From the NCBI GenBank assembly GCA_015698045.1, contig BLAL01000246.1, positions 62,001 to 126,000 on the forward strand: a DNA stretch of 64,000 bases, in the 5' to 3' direction. Origin of the DNA: Rhizophagus clarus. Lineage: Eukaryota; Glomeromycota; Glomeromycetes; Glomerales; Glomeraceae. Made by a program: the position numbers and the translations under genes. Positions 1 through 12,103 of this stretch are shown here, one piece after another (position 1 is the stretch's first letter; the number at the start of each line of letters is the position of its first letter). The notes below the pieces were generated by a model. The model was not told the origin of the DNA. It did not search any database and saw nothing but the letters and a program-made list of their open reading frames with translations.

Positions 1-3000
1 TAAATCATTACTTTTGTTATGAACCACAAAAATTTAATCACGATAATAAAGGAATTTGTGATCAAAATTAGTATATTTCAGATAATTTATGTTTAATAAA
101 ATTTATTATTTATATAATGAATTTATCTGTGTTATTCAAGTGAGCTAATGATTATTCGTATTTATCTACGTATTAATCTATAGGATTAATAATGGTCTAA
201 TAGTTTGATTACCAATGAAGTGACGTAATCTTAAGCACGTCATAGATAACTCTGAAAAGGACGTAATATTTATTAAGTCACGTCATACGCTATATTAGGC
301 AGGTACCCGTTCTCTAGTAATTATTGGTACTGACCAATAAAAATTTTAACTGTCTAATGATCATATCTAATCACCAGACAGTTAATCAGATAATATTCGA
401 TTAATGCAAACCTTTGAATTAATATTATTCGATCAATTTCATTACTTTTTTCTTGTTTTATAATTTTCGCATGTTATCACATAGATAAATAGCGTTTCTA
501 AAATAACGTTTTTCATATAAACTAGGGAAACGGTAACCGTCATGAAATCCGGAACTTATCACATTAAAAGTTTATTCTACAATCAAATTAAATTTAACAC
601 GTGTTACATGATCCACGTTATTCGGTATATTACAGGGGCAAATAGTAGTGTTACATATAATCGTGATACATAATTATAAAAAAAGAAAATAAACTGTCGA
701 TTGTGACAGGGACAAGAACGGGGGTTAAAACAAATTTACTAATTCAGTATGGTAAATAGTCCTTCGCTAACGCTCCGGACAATTAATTGACATCCTGTGA
801 AAAAATATAGATATGAATTGTATACAATTCATGAAGAATTTTGTGATTTTAACCTAAGAGAATTTCATTATCCTCTAAGCATATGCATAATATGAGAGTA
901 TGGAAAATTGGTTGTGCGAAGTGTCGCTTCGCACCTCACTTTAAGTTTGCGCACAAATTATAATAAACGAGGGTGGTGTTAAAAATTGATTGCGAACGTT
1001 TCAAAAAAAACTGCACACATTTGTGAATTTAATTATTGCTGCACACGTCATCACATGTTTTGATAATTATGAATGAGAGAAATTGTAAATATTGATAATG
1101 AAAAAGTGTAATAATAATCATTGTGTTCATATTTTTACATTTTTGAATTTTTGATAATAGACCAAATAAAGAAATTATATAATATATACAATAAACATTT
1201 TATTAAATATAAAAACATGTGCGCGTTGCATACATGTTTCAAATTTTGATGTGCGCCCACACACATTTACATATGTGGTGCTAACATGGATTTCCTTTTA
1301 AATTTTGACTACTGACAGGGATGACCGATCCGCATACCGTAGTTCATTTCAAAAGTTTAGTCCGTTTAAGTGAACAAACCTGAACCAGTTCATTTCACGA
1401 ATTGTGTCTTGCTATTGCTAAATATTAACGTACATGAAATTAATTTTTTTTTTATATATTATACAAATGTCTAAAATATTTAAAATATTTAATTTTTTCA
1501 GAAATCTTTGATGTTGCTTCAATATTATAATCCATTCTAGGAGAATTTTATTTAGTCTTTATATTAATAAATTTATAAAGTTGTTAACGCATATAATTTT
1601 ATTACGTAAAATAATTCTAAGTCGTTTGTCGGTTCGGTTCAGCTGAGTTAAAATACGATTTGTTTAACCACAAACCAGGTATCTCTAGTATATGGGAGTG
1701 GCTTACGGTTAATTGAGGGTTAAATCGGTTAATTGAATCACTTGACTAAAGGTTCTCAAATTAGATAATTTATTAAATAAGTTCTGTCAAGTTGACTGTT
1801 TATAGTAAACTTTTTTTAATTGAAAATTTCAAGCGGTTACGCAAAATTGAATGATCTACAATTCTCCTAAAAAATTTAATCGAATGTGAATTTTTTGATA
1901 AAATTAAAAAATTTTCAATCTTGTAAGCGATCGGAGGTCTAGTTATTGTTTATCTTCGTAATCTATTCATATCTTATCTAATTTTTCTAGAATATTCGAA
2001 AGTTTGAATTTATCAATTTATCATACATTCGATCAAAAAACAACGAAATTTTTTTATTGATTGCAGATATGTAGATCTCTTTATTATCTATTGATATTTC
2101 GATAACTTGCATCAATTCCAACAAAATAGTATATATGTACTAGTTTAAAAGTTTTTACAATCAAAAAAGGTATATTAAATATTTTATTGATAATAAAGTG
2201 ATTATGCAACATATTATCATAATCAAAACATTGATACATTAAAAAAAGAACTGTTATAAATGGTTCAAAAAAAATAAAATGAAATAAAATAATATTTGAA
2301 GACTCGAAACAAGATTTTATCAAAAGGAAATCTCATGAATATATAATAGATAACAGGCTGCATTTTTTTAAGGAGTAATGCATGAATGTAATAATCATTT
2401 GGTTATCATCCCATCCTGAACATTAACGGATTAAAGTTATAATTTTATAAATATTTCATGATGATTAAGTAAATTATTTTGAGACATACGACACGAGAAA
2501 CTATAATAATATAATAATAATAGATAAGATAATTCATAGTTAGTCTAAGATTTCGGAGATATACCGTAGATAATCTAAGTATACATTCATCATCAACAAG
2601 CATGTGAGATATAAATTCAATCTATATAGCATATTTACAGTATATCTATTAGTAGGTCATATGGTAGTTTTAGGACCATTATAAAGGGATCAGATGATGC
2701 CAATGTAAAAGAAATTATTTGAACACAATTCGAAGTTCATTTGTTGTTATAGATAATAATTGTGATCGGACGTAACGAATAATACTCCGTCTTTTTAATG
2801 GACTAATTTGGAATTTTATATGAACAATATACCGTACATTGTTTAGTTGTATTAGTTGTAGGGCGATGATCATATTTCATTGTTCCAATAAATAAAAAAG
2901 GAATTATTAAGCACGTTTATGATGCAACCTTCAGCTATTTACTGTTGTGATTTTTAATACATTGAATTACTCACGTGCTATCGCGTCTTATTTAATACAC

Positions 3001-3948
3001 AATTAACATATAAGTTAATTGCATGTGAATTGAAAATGTGGCTGTACAATCGGAAAAAATTTAAAATTTCCTATTTCATCAGCAAGAAAACTAAAAAGGA
3101 TTGGTCTTTTGATCAGTAATAAATATCTGAGACATTGATCTTTTTAAGAAACTCTCGAAAATTCTCCGAAAGTGCAATATATGGAATATATGGGTAATTA
3201 TCCTCTATACTATAAATAATTTAATAACTAAAAATGTAATATTATAAAGTCATCACATTGCTAATAACAAATATTTGGTTTTTTTCCATATTCGACCAAT
3301 TATTAATTAATCTACCAGTTACGGTATTTATTTATAATCATGAAATTATTTACGCTAAAGAGATTTTACCGATCATAGGCATTGGTAATTATAATGAAAG
3401 TGTAACTTGCACATATATTTACAAAGTTACCACGTGTGCTATTGATTATTTTCATAGACTTTAAACGTATATATAAAAGGAATTTATTAGCCCATTGCTT
3501 TCAGCGAATAGGAATGTTTGAGACTAAAGACAATAGAAAACAAGTAATCACTGCATCTACGCATTTCTTCAGAGAGGACTTGTATCTTATTGTTCATTAC
3601 TGTATAATGAGGATTTCTTTTATTCAATTGTTTCTTTTATGGTAATGATTAAAATACAAATCAAATAAAATATGTCATTATCTGTTGACAACTTCAGCGC
3701 CATCAAAATTACTATCTTTGCGTGTTAATTAAGTTTTCCTATTTAGTTAAACATGTTTGTGCTAGTTTTTCCTGGTGTAAAGTGTTATCCATTTTATCTT
3801 TTTATTGATGTATGCTTAACGTAAAATTTTATATAAATATTGTATATCAAGTCGAAAATATTCATCTCCTAAAAAAAAAAAACAAAATAAAAAAAAATAA
3901 ATAGTTAAATAATTATATATACAGTACATTCACTCGTATACAATATAT
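1..3948. other. AT-rich intergenic region without a supported gene
   Basis: I see no gene, transposase remnant or RNA gene here. Short ORFs around 2.1-3.6 kb are low-complexity and show no family features. One small perfect hairpin lies at 914-934 (8-bp stem GTGCGAAG/CTTCGCAC, 5-nt loop). The last ~600 bp resemble the upstream region of the paralogous micro-gene at 8024. Confidence 0.5.
3821..3855 (+). promoter_or_regulatory. Conserved TATA-like promoter segment of micro-gene 1
   Basis: The core TAAAATTTTATATAAATAT is nearly identical to 7880-7905 upstream of the paralogous gene at 8024, and each is followed by a similar GTACATC/GTATATC-AAGT stretch. Further upstream both copies also share AATGAAAGTGTAACTT (near 3393 and 7663). 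Conservation between two otherwise diverged intergenic regions suggests promoter function. No experimental support is available. Confidence 0.45.
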
Positions 3949-4098
3949 ATGAACGAAATGCCTTGCCAAAAAATACAGAAAGGACAGAAAACTATCAATA
4001 ATGAGTCTACGTTAAGACTCATAGCTGACCTACCCAGGCAACATGATATAAATGATCTGTTGATAGATCAGTTTTTTAACGGGTTCTCTTTCCATTAA
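3949..4098 (+). CDS. Micro-protein paralogue 1 (49 aa, LPRQ...QFFNGFSFH tail)
   Basis: This is a short ORF with no recognised family. It ends with the same residues as the ORF at 8024-8179: LPRQ, a 9-residue spacer, LI-x-QFFNGFSFH and stop. A more diverged copy lies on the minus strand at 41894-42067. The first Met (MNEMPCQK) is used here. The second Met at 3958 would align with the MPRR start of the minus-strand copy. The N-terminal half is basic and polar, the C-terminal end hydrophobic, with no signal peptide. Promoter-like sequence upstream and the 3' flank (CATTAACT, AACTAAAATAAA) are also shared with the 8-kb copy, so the duplicated unit includes flanks. Conservation of the reading frame and the stop is the main reason to believe it is translated. 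Function unknown. Confidence 0.55.
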   Translation: MNEMPCQKIQKGQKTINNESTLRLIADLPRQHDINDLLIDQFFNGFSFH

Positions 4099-5495
4099 CT
4101 TGGTAGATTATAACTAAAATAAAATTGTTGAGTAAGAAATTTTCTTATTTATCATTTTTATATATGATTCATGCTCATATGTACAATATGTATAATATCT
4201 ATTTTTACGCTCGTTACCTTTTTTTTCATATGTACTGTACATGATATCTTTACGCGCAAAATTGACAATATTTGTTCGTTATTAGTTTTGATTTCTTTTT
4301 TCTTATTTCATATGAAGCTTTAAACGTTGGACATATCCATAGAGTCGTTTCCGTCATCGAATTTTTTTTTTTTCAAACTAGCACGTAATATAATACTTCT
4401 TATTTGTTACAAAAATTTCTTTCTGTAAAACTCATAAAATAATTGAAACAGTATTCTCGTTAAATAATATTTGGTTCACGAGTTGAATTTAACACGTGAT
4501 CGCAATTTACCTCTGGCCCACATTATATAATTCTGACCAGAATTATGGTCAAAATAGCTTTAACTAGTTTTCCAGCCTTTTATCGGAAATTACCCAAACG
4601 TCTTGGAAATTTTCGTGATAGATAATTTTTTCACTTATTTAATCTTATAAGTAATTAATACCCAAATAAGCAAAAAGAACGCTCAATCAAAATGATTTTA
4701 CATCTATAAAAAAAAAAGATATTTGCCATATTAATACTTTTGTACATTTCATTTTTTTTTTTTATTATTTTAAATTATTTTGTTGATTTTTGATTTTTTT
4801 TTTTTAAAAAAAAAAAAAGTATCATACCATTCAATTTCAATATTTAATAATGTGCACCTCGTTAATATTCATTACTGATCGGTTAGTTTTTTGAGCAGAA
4901 ATCCGAACTAAAAAAAATCAATTAAAAAAAATTAGTCCCGTTAATTTCAGCATTTCCGAAATGAACAATAATGAATTGGTCGTACAAACATTTCTTCTAT
5001 CAACAATTCATGTTCAATAACTGAATAGAATATCCGATCTTTTGACCCATAGATCGAACATGTTACACAAATAGGACAGTTTATACTGTAAAATACAACC
5101 GACCGGTACCATCATTACAGTTAATATTTGAAAACCGTTCTGTTTGAATAGTAACTATCACCTTACAAATTCATTTAAAAAAGAGACTTGGAATCCACTA
5201 ATATATTATCAATATAGGATCATAATTCTTGTAAAGACATGTGTTAAGTCGTGTAAGTGTTACAATTTAAGGTGTAAAATATTGCGGAAATTGTAATGCA
5301 AAGTTGAATAATTATCGTTGGTCAAACTGTTGTGTTTAAATAGAAAATAAAACAGAGATTAACTCGGTGCCAAATCTGCCGATCCAAATGTTTGCTAAAT
5401 TCGTGTTCCATTCATTGAAGGCTTGAAACCAAACAAAGCTAAAAAATTTAAAATTTTAAAATTTTGTCCTTCCTTATCTAATTGTCGGTTAATAA
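4099..5495. other. AT-rich intergenic region with homopolymer runs
   Basis: No gene is recognised. It contains long T and A runs (e.g. 4750-4820), which together could form a T/A hairpin at 4792-4818. A CACGTG site lies at 4493-4498. Confidence 0.45.
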
Positions 5496-6614
5496 TTACG
5501 ATTAAATTGTCTTATTAGTATTAATGTAATTAAATATGTAGATACAGAAAAAATCCCAGGTTGGAACAATAGCATAAAGTGGCTACAAGAGAAATGTCAA
5601 GAATACGGTGTAACACTGGAAGATGTCCTCAATTATTGTCACGCTAACTTCCTTAAATTCTTTAATAAATTTCCATTATTATTTCCAAAATTTCCAACTT
5701 ATTACGTTAAAAAAAGAATGTATTATAAAAATAGGACGGGTTGTTCATATGTTAATTATTGAACCTCTCATTTTTCTTATACATATTATTAAATCATACG
5801 TGTTAGCAAGTTTTAAACCAAGTATATCAAAGAGCATTTTTCCAGAAACTTAAAATAACTAACGCCTTATTGAATTTTTAATTATATGTTGCACATAACA
5901 TTAAATCGGGTAAACTTTATGACACATCCCGTGATATAAATGTAAATTTTGAATGTCTCCGCAAATTTACTCAAAATGGAAGTTGAGAGCTAACCGAATA
6001 AAGGGGTGATCAGCTTCAAGGCTATTATGGAGTATATTATGGTGGTTACACAAGAATTACAAAAGAATTTAATAGATCATTTTCTTTGAAACTTTTTAAC
6101 TGTTTCAACTTATTCAATTTAAATCTAAGTTATTTATGGTTTATATTTCAATATTTTAAAGAAGGAATTTCTTTTTTTCTTTCATAAAATTATATATGTA
6201 CATATTTTATCTCATTAAATTTTTACCATTTAAAAACGATTATATCACAACACTTTATTATTTATTAAACATTTCCTTTTCTGATTCAGCCCAAATCTTA
6301 TTTCGAAAAAAATAACAACATAGAAGTAGATTTTTTCATAAAATTGCTTTTTTTACACGATTTCTGAGAAGTTTTCAGAACTTCCTGCAATATTACAGTT
6401 GCGTACAGTACTATACTCTATATAAGGTTTGTCCGTGTAAATATTTATAAATCTCGTTTATACAAATAAAAAAAAATGGTCTGCAATGTTTAATTTGATA
6501 AATAAATATTTTGCAAGAAATGAAAATGGTAGTCGTTATTGGGCGGTTGGTCAAAAATATGCAGACCAAGAAGAATATATAGGGGCTAAGAAGTATTCAA
6601 AAAAAAAAAAATAA
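5496..6614 (+). pseudogene. Decayed gene, possibly a Sel1-repeat protein
   Basis: Three coding-looking stretches occur in order on the plus strand. Positions 5496-5762 are open and include IPGWNNSIKWLQEKCQEYG followed by TLEDVLNYCHAN. Positions 6002-6186 include GDQLQGYYGVYYGGYTRITK. Positions 6486-6614 are a 42-codon ORF with GSRYWAVGQKYADQ and a lysine-rich end. Gly-Tyr-Tyr patterns, spaced Ala/Tyr residues and the Lys-rich tail recall the Sel1-like repeat proteins that are expanded in Rhizophagus-type fungi. I recognise this only by style. Stops separate the pieces and I cannot find introns that join them well, so I call it a relic. Alternatively these could be exons of a live gene with unusual splicing. 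Confidence 0.35.
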
Positions 6615-6929
6615 ACTTTCGTTATCTGAAATAATAATAAATCTTACGTTCTCACGCGTTTGTTGCATAATCTTGGGGACCAATTAATTATGGATCCTCT
6701 ACTTTATTTTTTTCCCTAAAAAGGAATAAATAATAACTAAAATAGTTATACTGCACGAAAATCTTTCAATAAACCCTTATTGATCTTATTTCTGAAACGC
6801 AATAACAAAATTAAATTTAAACTCTTAACCTTTTAATCTAATTATTATATTTGCTTACGCCAATAATAAATTTGAATATTGAATAAGATGACTTTTTAAT
6901 CAATAAATGTATAACCGATAAGGGAACAA

Positions 6930-6944
6930 TCTGTTGGCGTTTTT
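6930..6944 (+). promoter_or_regulatory. TCTGTTGGCGTTTTT motif copy
   Basis: One of at least five copies of CYGTTGGCG in this window. The others are at 7755, 26052, 42383-42394 (minus) and 42811-42820 (minus). Two lie upstream of members of the micro-protein family. Role inferred, not shown. Confidence 0.3.
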
Positions 6945-7753
6945 CATAATTCAAAACTTTATACAATCTGTCGGTATTCACCAGAGGCATAGGAGACAAT
7001 TGTAATTTCTTCGTTGGTTATAAGTTTACATGTATTCGGAGCTTACTTTATTTATATTCCAAATTCCAATTTATAAATCATAAAATATTCAAGAAATCGG
7101 CACCGTTATTGAAAGTCTGCTGAATAAATATTATTACATTGTGTTACAGAAAAGTATTGCTTATTATAAATCAAAAAAGGAAAATTGAGTGGACGGAATG
7201 ATTTTAACAAATAATCAACTTAAAAAAATTTTTATAAGTATTCAAATAACATTATTCACTTTATATAATAACATATAATTTAATTGTTAATTGTTATATT
7301 ATATTGTGGCTGTTTTTCTGCATGATTATAAAATTACCAATTAAGAAGCATGATTAAAACCACACGAACGTTTTATGAAAATGTTCAGAAACATCTGATA
7401 TTATGAAAAATCATTAAAGGAAAATCCAAAATCGCCAAATTTTTAAATTTCATACAGCAAAATTATAACTTTATAAATCGCAAACTAAAAATGATTTATG
7501 CTATTAGTAGAAATTAGTATATCACATTAAATCAAAAGTAAAATAATTAATAAGACACTATGACTTTTATGATAAAGATACATAAAAAATTATATAGTTG
7601 AGAAAGTTTCCCGGCCAATAAGTATCTACTGTACCACCAACAATTCTTTTGTCGACCATAATGAAAGTGTAACTTACATAACCTCCCTACCGTATTTTAA
7701 GGTATTGATTAACCATCCCGGTATAAATGCATTGACTGCGTATTATGGCGTCA

Positions 7754-7768
7754 TCTGTTGGCGTTTTT
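7754..7768 (+). promoter_or_regulatory. TCTGTTGGCGTTTTT motif upstream of micro-gene 2
   Basis: This repeats the 15-mer seen at 6930 and lies about 270 bp upstream of the ATG at 8024. The corresponding position upstream of micro-gene 1 (near 3690) has the related TATCTGTTGACAACTT. The minus-strand paralogue has CGTTGGCGTCTTTT about 315-325 bp upstream of its start. A shared transcription-factor site is plausible. Confidence 0.4.
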
Positions 7769-8023
7769 GGTGTCATTCATTGACTCCTTATCCAACTGCA
7801 AATTTCTGTTCACTGACGGTAATAACTAAATTTCTACACGTGAATTGGTTTTACCGATTTAGTTTAATAACCTTTTGGCGCAAAATTTTATATAAATATA
7901 CAGTACATCGAGTTTGAATTATCTCTATCAAAAAAGAAAATAATTGTCGAATAACAAACTACCTGACATTATAAATTGTACTGTGGTTTAAGCGGAACCA
8001 TCATAAAACAAAGAGTATTTTCA

Positions 8024-8179
8024 ATGGAAAGACATTTTCAACAGAAAAGGCGAATAAGAAGGTATATTCGAACTAATACTAGTAATAAAAACATATTAAG
8101 ACGTATTACGCAACTACCACGGCAACGTGTAAATAATCCGTTAATTAATCAATTTTTTAATGGATTTTCTTTCCATTAA
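8024..8179 (+). CDS. Micro-protein paralogue 2 (51 aa, LPRQ...QFFNGFSFH tail)
   Basis: Paralogue of the 49-aa product at 3949-4098, about 4.1 kb downstream in the same orientation. I chose the Met at 8024 (MERHFQQKRRIRRY) because it matches the length of the other two copies. An in-frame Met at 7976 would add 16 residues. The N-terminus is strongly basic (QKRRIRRYIR), which could be a nucleic-acid-binding or nuclear-targeting stretch. The end is LPRQ, a 9-residue spacer, LI-N-QFFNGFSFH. There is a TATA-like element at 7880-7905 and a TCTGTTGGCG motif at 7754-7768. The 3' flank CCATTAAT...AACTAAAATAAA matches copy 1. No domain is recognised and the function is unknown. Confidence 0.6.
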   Translation: MERHFQQKRRIRRYIRTNTSNKNILRRITQLPRQRVNNPLINQFFNGFSFH

Positions 8180-10403
8180 TTACTAGTAAGTTTACAACTA
8201 AAATAAATAAAATTAGCAATTGAGAAAATTTTTTAAATTATTCTATTTGCACTTCTGTAGATTTATTTCCACTCTTGTTCCGTTATACCGTACATCTTTT
8301 TTCGTACATAATAATAAAATTTCAAATAAGAAGTTCAAATGTCAGAATCTATTACATATAATATGCGCTTTATCCAACTTTGTCAATCGTTTTAATAATC
8401 ATTATTAAATCAATACAATGATTTTTTTTAATTATATAAGATTTTTTTAAGACAAATAACATTTATTACGTATTATCTAGTATCAGCTTAATATATATAG
8501 AGCCTTACTTCCATCTTTCGTGAAAGATATTACATAACAGATATTAGACCACGTATCGCCCTAAATATAACGTAATAAATTTCATTTCCCTAATGTCATA
8601 TAAGTTTTTAAGACTCATTATTATTAAGAAAGTATTTTTATAATTTCAAATAGTGATTCCAATTTTACCCAATAATAACAATTAGGTAGTTTCAGTATCT
8701 AAATTCCATATTTTAAATTATTGATAACGCGTAATTGTTATTTTAAGGAAAAAAATCATTTGCTCTTTTTATTCCTTATATGAGAAATTTTAGTTATTGT
8801 TATTTGATCTAAGTTTCATTTTTAAGATAGAAAATTTCTACTTCCGTCTAAAACTCCTTCCTTATCATACGTTTAATTATGATCGAATTTTTCTTTCACG
8901 AGTAAATTCGAAATAGTTTTATTGTTGTCAATAAAATTAAATTTTTTCTTTATACTGTATAACGATAATTTATATTATTTCTATGTCTGTTTATTTAGAT
9001 CGTTTCTGAGAAATAAATTTTGAGGAACTTAACTTTCCATTATAGGAATTGACTAATTCTAATCTTAAATACCTTTAAATAGATTATAACAATACTTGTT
9101 TCTTGAAAATTTATTTAAAAAATTTACTACATTTTGAAAAAATTGATATATTCGCGTATTCATTTATCTATTGGTTGTCATCTAAACAATTAACATATAA
9201 GTTAATCCAAGTCATGATCAGCGCGTTTTCGTCATTACGTGATCGGATTATTTGAATGCCTATGGGCTTACACTTCCGCCGAAATATATAAAGTACTGTA
9301 TATATATACAGAGGATTGACTGTATGTTTATACGCTGGATGCATGACGTATATATAAAATGGTTTCCATGTACTAGAAAGAAAACGAAAGGAGAAATTCT
9401 TAACCGTAGATGTGACAAAGGAACTATAGCAACGCGAATAACCTTATGAATTTAATAAAAGTTATAAACTACTTAAATCGGCGAAAGGGGAGAACCTGTT
9501 GTTAGAATTTTTGAAAAATACAAGGACTTACAGGCTAAGATACACATATCTACATGATTTATTCCTGAAGAAAATATATTTTGAAAAATTGCGTAACATT
9601 TTTTTTATCTTTAGCGAAAGTTCTGTTTATTATATTATCGAGATTTTATTAGCGAAATGAAATTAAGATCCAATATCATTGTGCAATGTCTTTTCTGATT
9701 AGCCAAGTAATTACTTTAATCCTATAATTTATAAATAACTGTATGATTATTAAACGACGTTTCTTAATGTTTAAAATTCATAACATTCTTACGATTTATT
9801 TAGAGAAGTAGCATTTAATTTGTACTATGCTTTAAAAAAAAATAGCGACGGACTATCTAAATTAAAATAAATAATCTTCAGTTTACATTCGTTAATAACA
9901 AGTTTGGAGTTTGTAGTTAATAATTTTAAAATATCTAATCAATTGTTAAGTATATCAAATTCATGATCGGAAATCCATCCTTTAATGTCTATTTTTTTTA
10001 TTAAGTGCGTATTGTGTACTTCGTAGATTACTTAATCAAATCATATCAAAGTTTCCGACGTTTCTAACGGATTATTACCCTTACTACCAACGTATGTAAC
10101 ACGAATGTAAAAATACTAAAGAATAACGGATTGTTACATTAATCACTAAATAGTAAAGGATCGTTAAAAACTTTTATAAAGTGTTTTTTTTTTTTGTTTT
10201 CTTTTAGACTATTTGTTACTATAATCTTTTTAAATTCGCGAGCAATCCTAATAATTGATTATAATCTATAAATTTTTTTTTTCTTTGAAATTCCTACTCT
10301 AACTCTCCGATTTTTTCATCAAATAATATAAAAAAAAAACCTAGACTATGTCAGACGTAATAATTTATTATCAGTCACGTTTCAGAACACATGGTATAAG
10401 TTA
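8180..10403. other. AT-rich intergenic region
   Basis: No supported gene or element. The small ORF at 9252-9446 follows a TATA-like AAATATATAAAG stretch but resembles nothing else here, so I do not call it. Confidence 0.45.
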
Positions 10404-10406
10404 TAT

Positions 10407-12100
10407 CCCTATAAGAAATCTGTATACGGGAAGGATACGTTTTATAAACGTTTGATATACGTTTTTACCGATTCCGTATAATAATTCCGTATATTTAATA
10501 CGTAATTCATTTTTGAAAGTTTTTTAAAAAATTGGTGCATATGGAATGTATGCGGAAAAATTAATATATACGGAACGTGTACGGAATTTTTGAACTTGTT
10601 TTTTTTAAATAATGATTTTATCGATTTTATCGTCATAAGTCATAACACGTGTTCACGTGATTTTTGTTATGATACGTTTTTTGTTTATATAAACCCAGCT
10701 TTGATCTTCCACCCTGTCTTACTGTCTTCCTCTCCCTGATTTTTTATTTCGCTATTTTTTTTTTTTTTAAAAAAAAAAACTCTTTTTTTCTTTTATTTGT
10801 TGCCCCTCTTTTTTATTCTTACTTGCTACTCTTCTTTTAAAAACTTCTTTTCCTTTATTTTTCTAACTTTGTTACCCTCTTTAAAAAAAAAAAAAAAATT
10901 TTTTTTTGGTTTTATTCTTTTATTCCCATTCATTACCCTCTCTTCTTTTTTTAAAAAAAAAATTATTTTTGCCCCTTTTTTTACTGAATTATTTATTTCT
11001 GGATGTTCTCCTCTGGCAGCATAGGTTAGAGGTTAAAGATGGACTAACCGCGACTACTAACACGAAGTTTGTCATGACTGGGGAATAAAAAGCCTTATTT
11101 AGTGCAGGTATTTCCTGAGTCTCTAATTTAAAAAGAGAGGTTCCCATAAGCCGGATTATGTAAGTTACCTTCTGCATTATTTTTCTAACTTTGTCAGCCC
11201 CTTAAAAATCTTTTTTTATGTCCTTCCCTAACTTCGTTATTCCTTTTTCAAAAAAAAAAAAAAAAAAAAAATTTATTTTACTTTTTTACTTCCACCTCAC
11301 TATCCTTTCTTTTTTATTTATTTTTATTCTTTATTTTGTAGATCAGATTTTTTTTTTGGCTGCTTGGTTCCTTTTTTCTTATTGCGGGTCAATTTTGAAG
11401 TACTTTTTTTTTGTAAGTCAGGTAGGAACCGGACGTTTGGAGACTTGGATGATTGCAGGTACTATATAGGCGGAGCTTATATTTCTTTTTTTTTTTGCTT
11501 TTAGGTTGTCTGACTCCTGATGACTTGGACGAATCCAGAATTATAGGCACAATAGGGAAGCGTTGGTCTAATTGAGTTAAAGAAACGTACTAGTGTCTTT
11601 TTTCATTTATTTTGAAGGAATAGGTTATTTCTTTGGACTAAGTGCTCCTGGAGACTTTTGATTTCTTAAAAAAAATCAAATTTCTTAACGAAACATCAGT
11701 AGAAATAGTATTAATGTTTCTTTTTGTTTTGGTTTGCAATATTTGGTTTGATAGGAATAAACTATTCATAATATATTTGTGTTTATTTTATTTTTTTTAT
11801 TTTTTGATTTAATAAATAAAATTAAATTTATGTAAATAAAGTCTAGTAATAAATTGTAATAAATTGTAATATAAACAGTAAATTTAATAAGCAATAATAT
11901 AAATTTCATGGTAAAACAGTGATTAAATCACGTAAATTCCGTATGCATTCCATGAAAATTCCGTATCCAAACCATATTTATAGTGATACGGAATTGTGCA
12001 ATTTTCCGTATCTTTTCAACGGTCTATTGTGATATGTTATTTCTAAGGAAAAAAATCGTATAAAAATCTTATTAAAAACGTATCCAGTTTTTTTATAGGG
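10407..12100. mobile_element. Non-autonomous DNA transposon, CCCTA termini, TSD TAT
   Basis: The ends are CCCTATAAGAAATCTG on the left and, reverse-complemented, CCCTATAAAAAAACTGG on the right. TAT directly flanks both sides (10404-10406 and 12101-12103), which is a 3-bp target duplication. Subterminal CGTATACGG/CCGTATA motifs recur in both orientations near each end, as in CACTA-type elements. The interior is T-rich with C/T-rich stretches, and its ORFs are low-complexity, so it is non-autonomous. The sister copy at 45632-49169 shares both ends and internal blocks such as GTTATGATACGTTTTTTGTT. CACTA/CMC-like and PIF/Harbinger-like assignments are both possible from a 3-bp duplication. Confidence 0.8.
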
Positions 12101-12103
12101 TAT

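Noticed and set aside
10797-11469. Several ORFs with runs of Phe, Lys and Leu
   Set aside because: They come from T-rich and A-rich tracts inside a non-autonomous transposon, overlap on both strands and have no family features.
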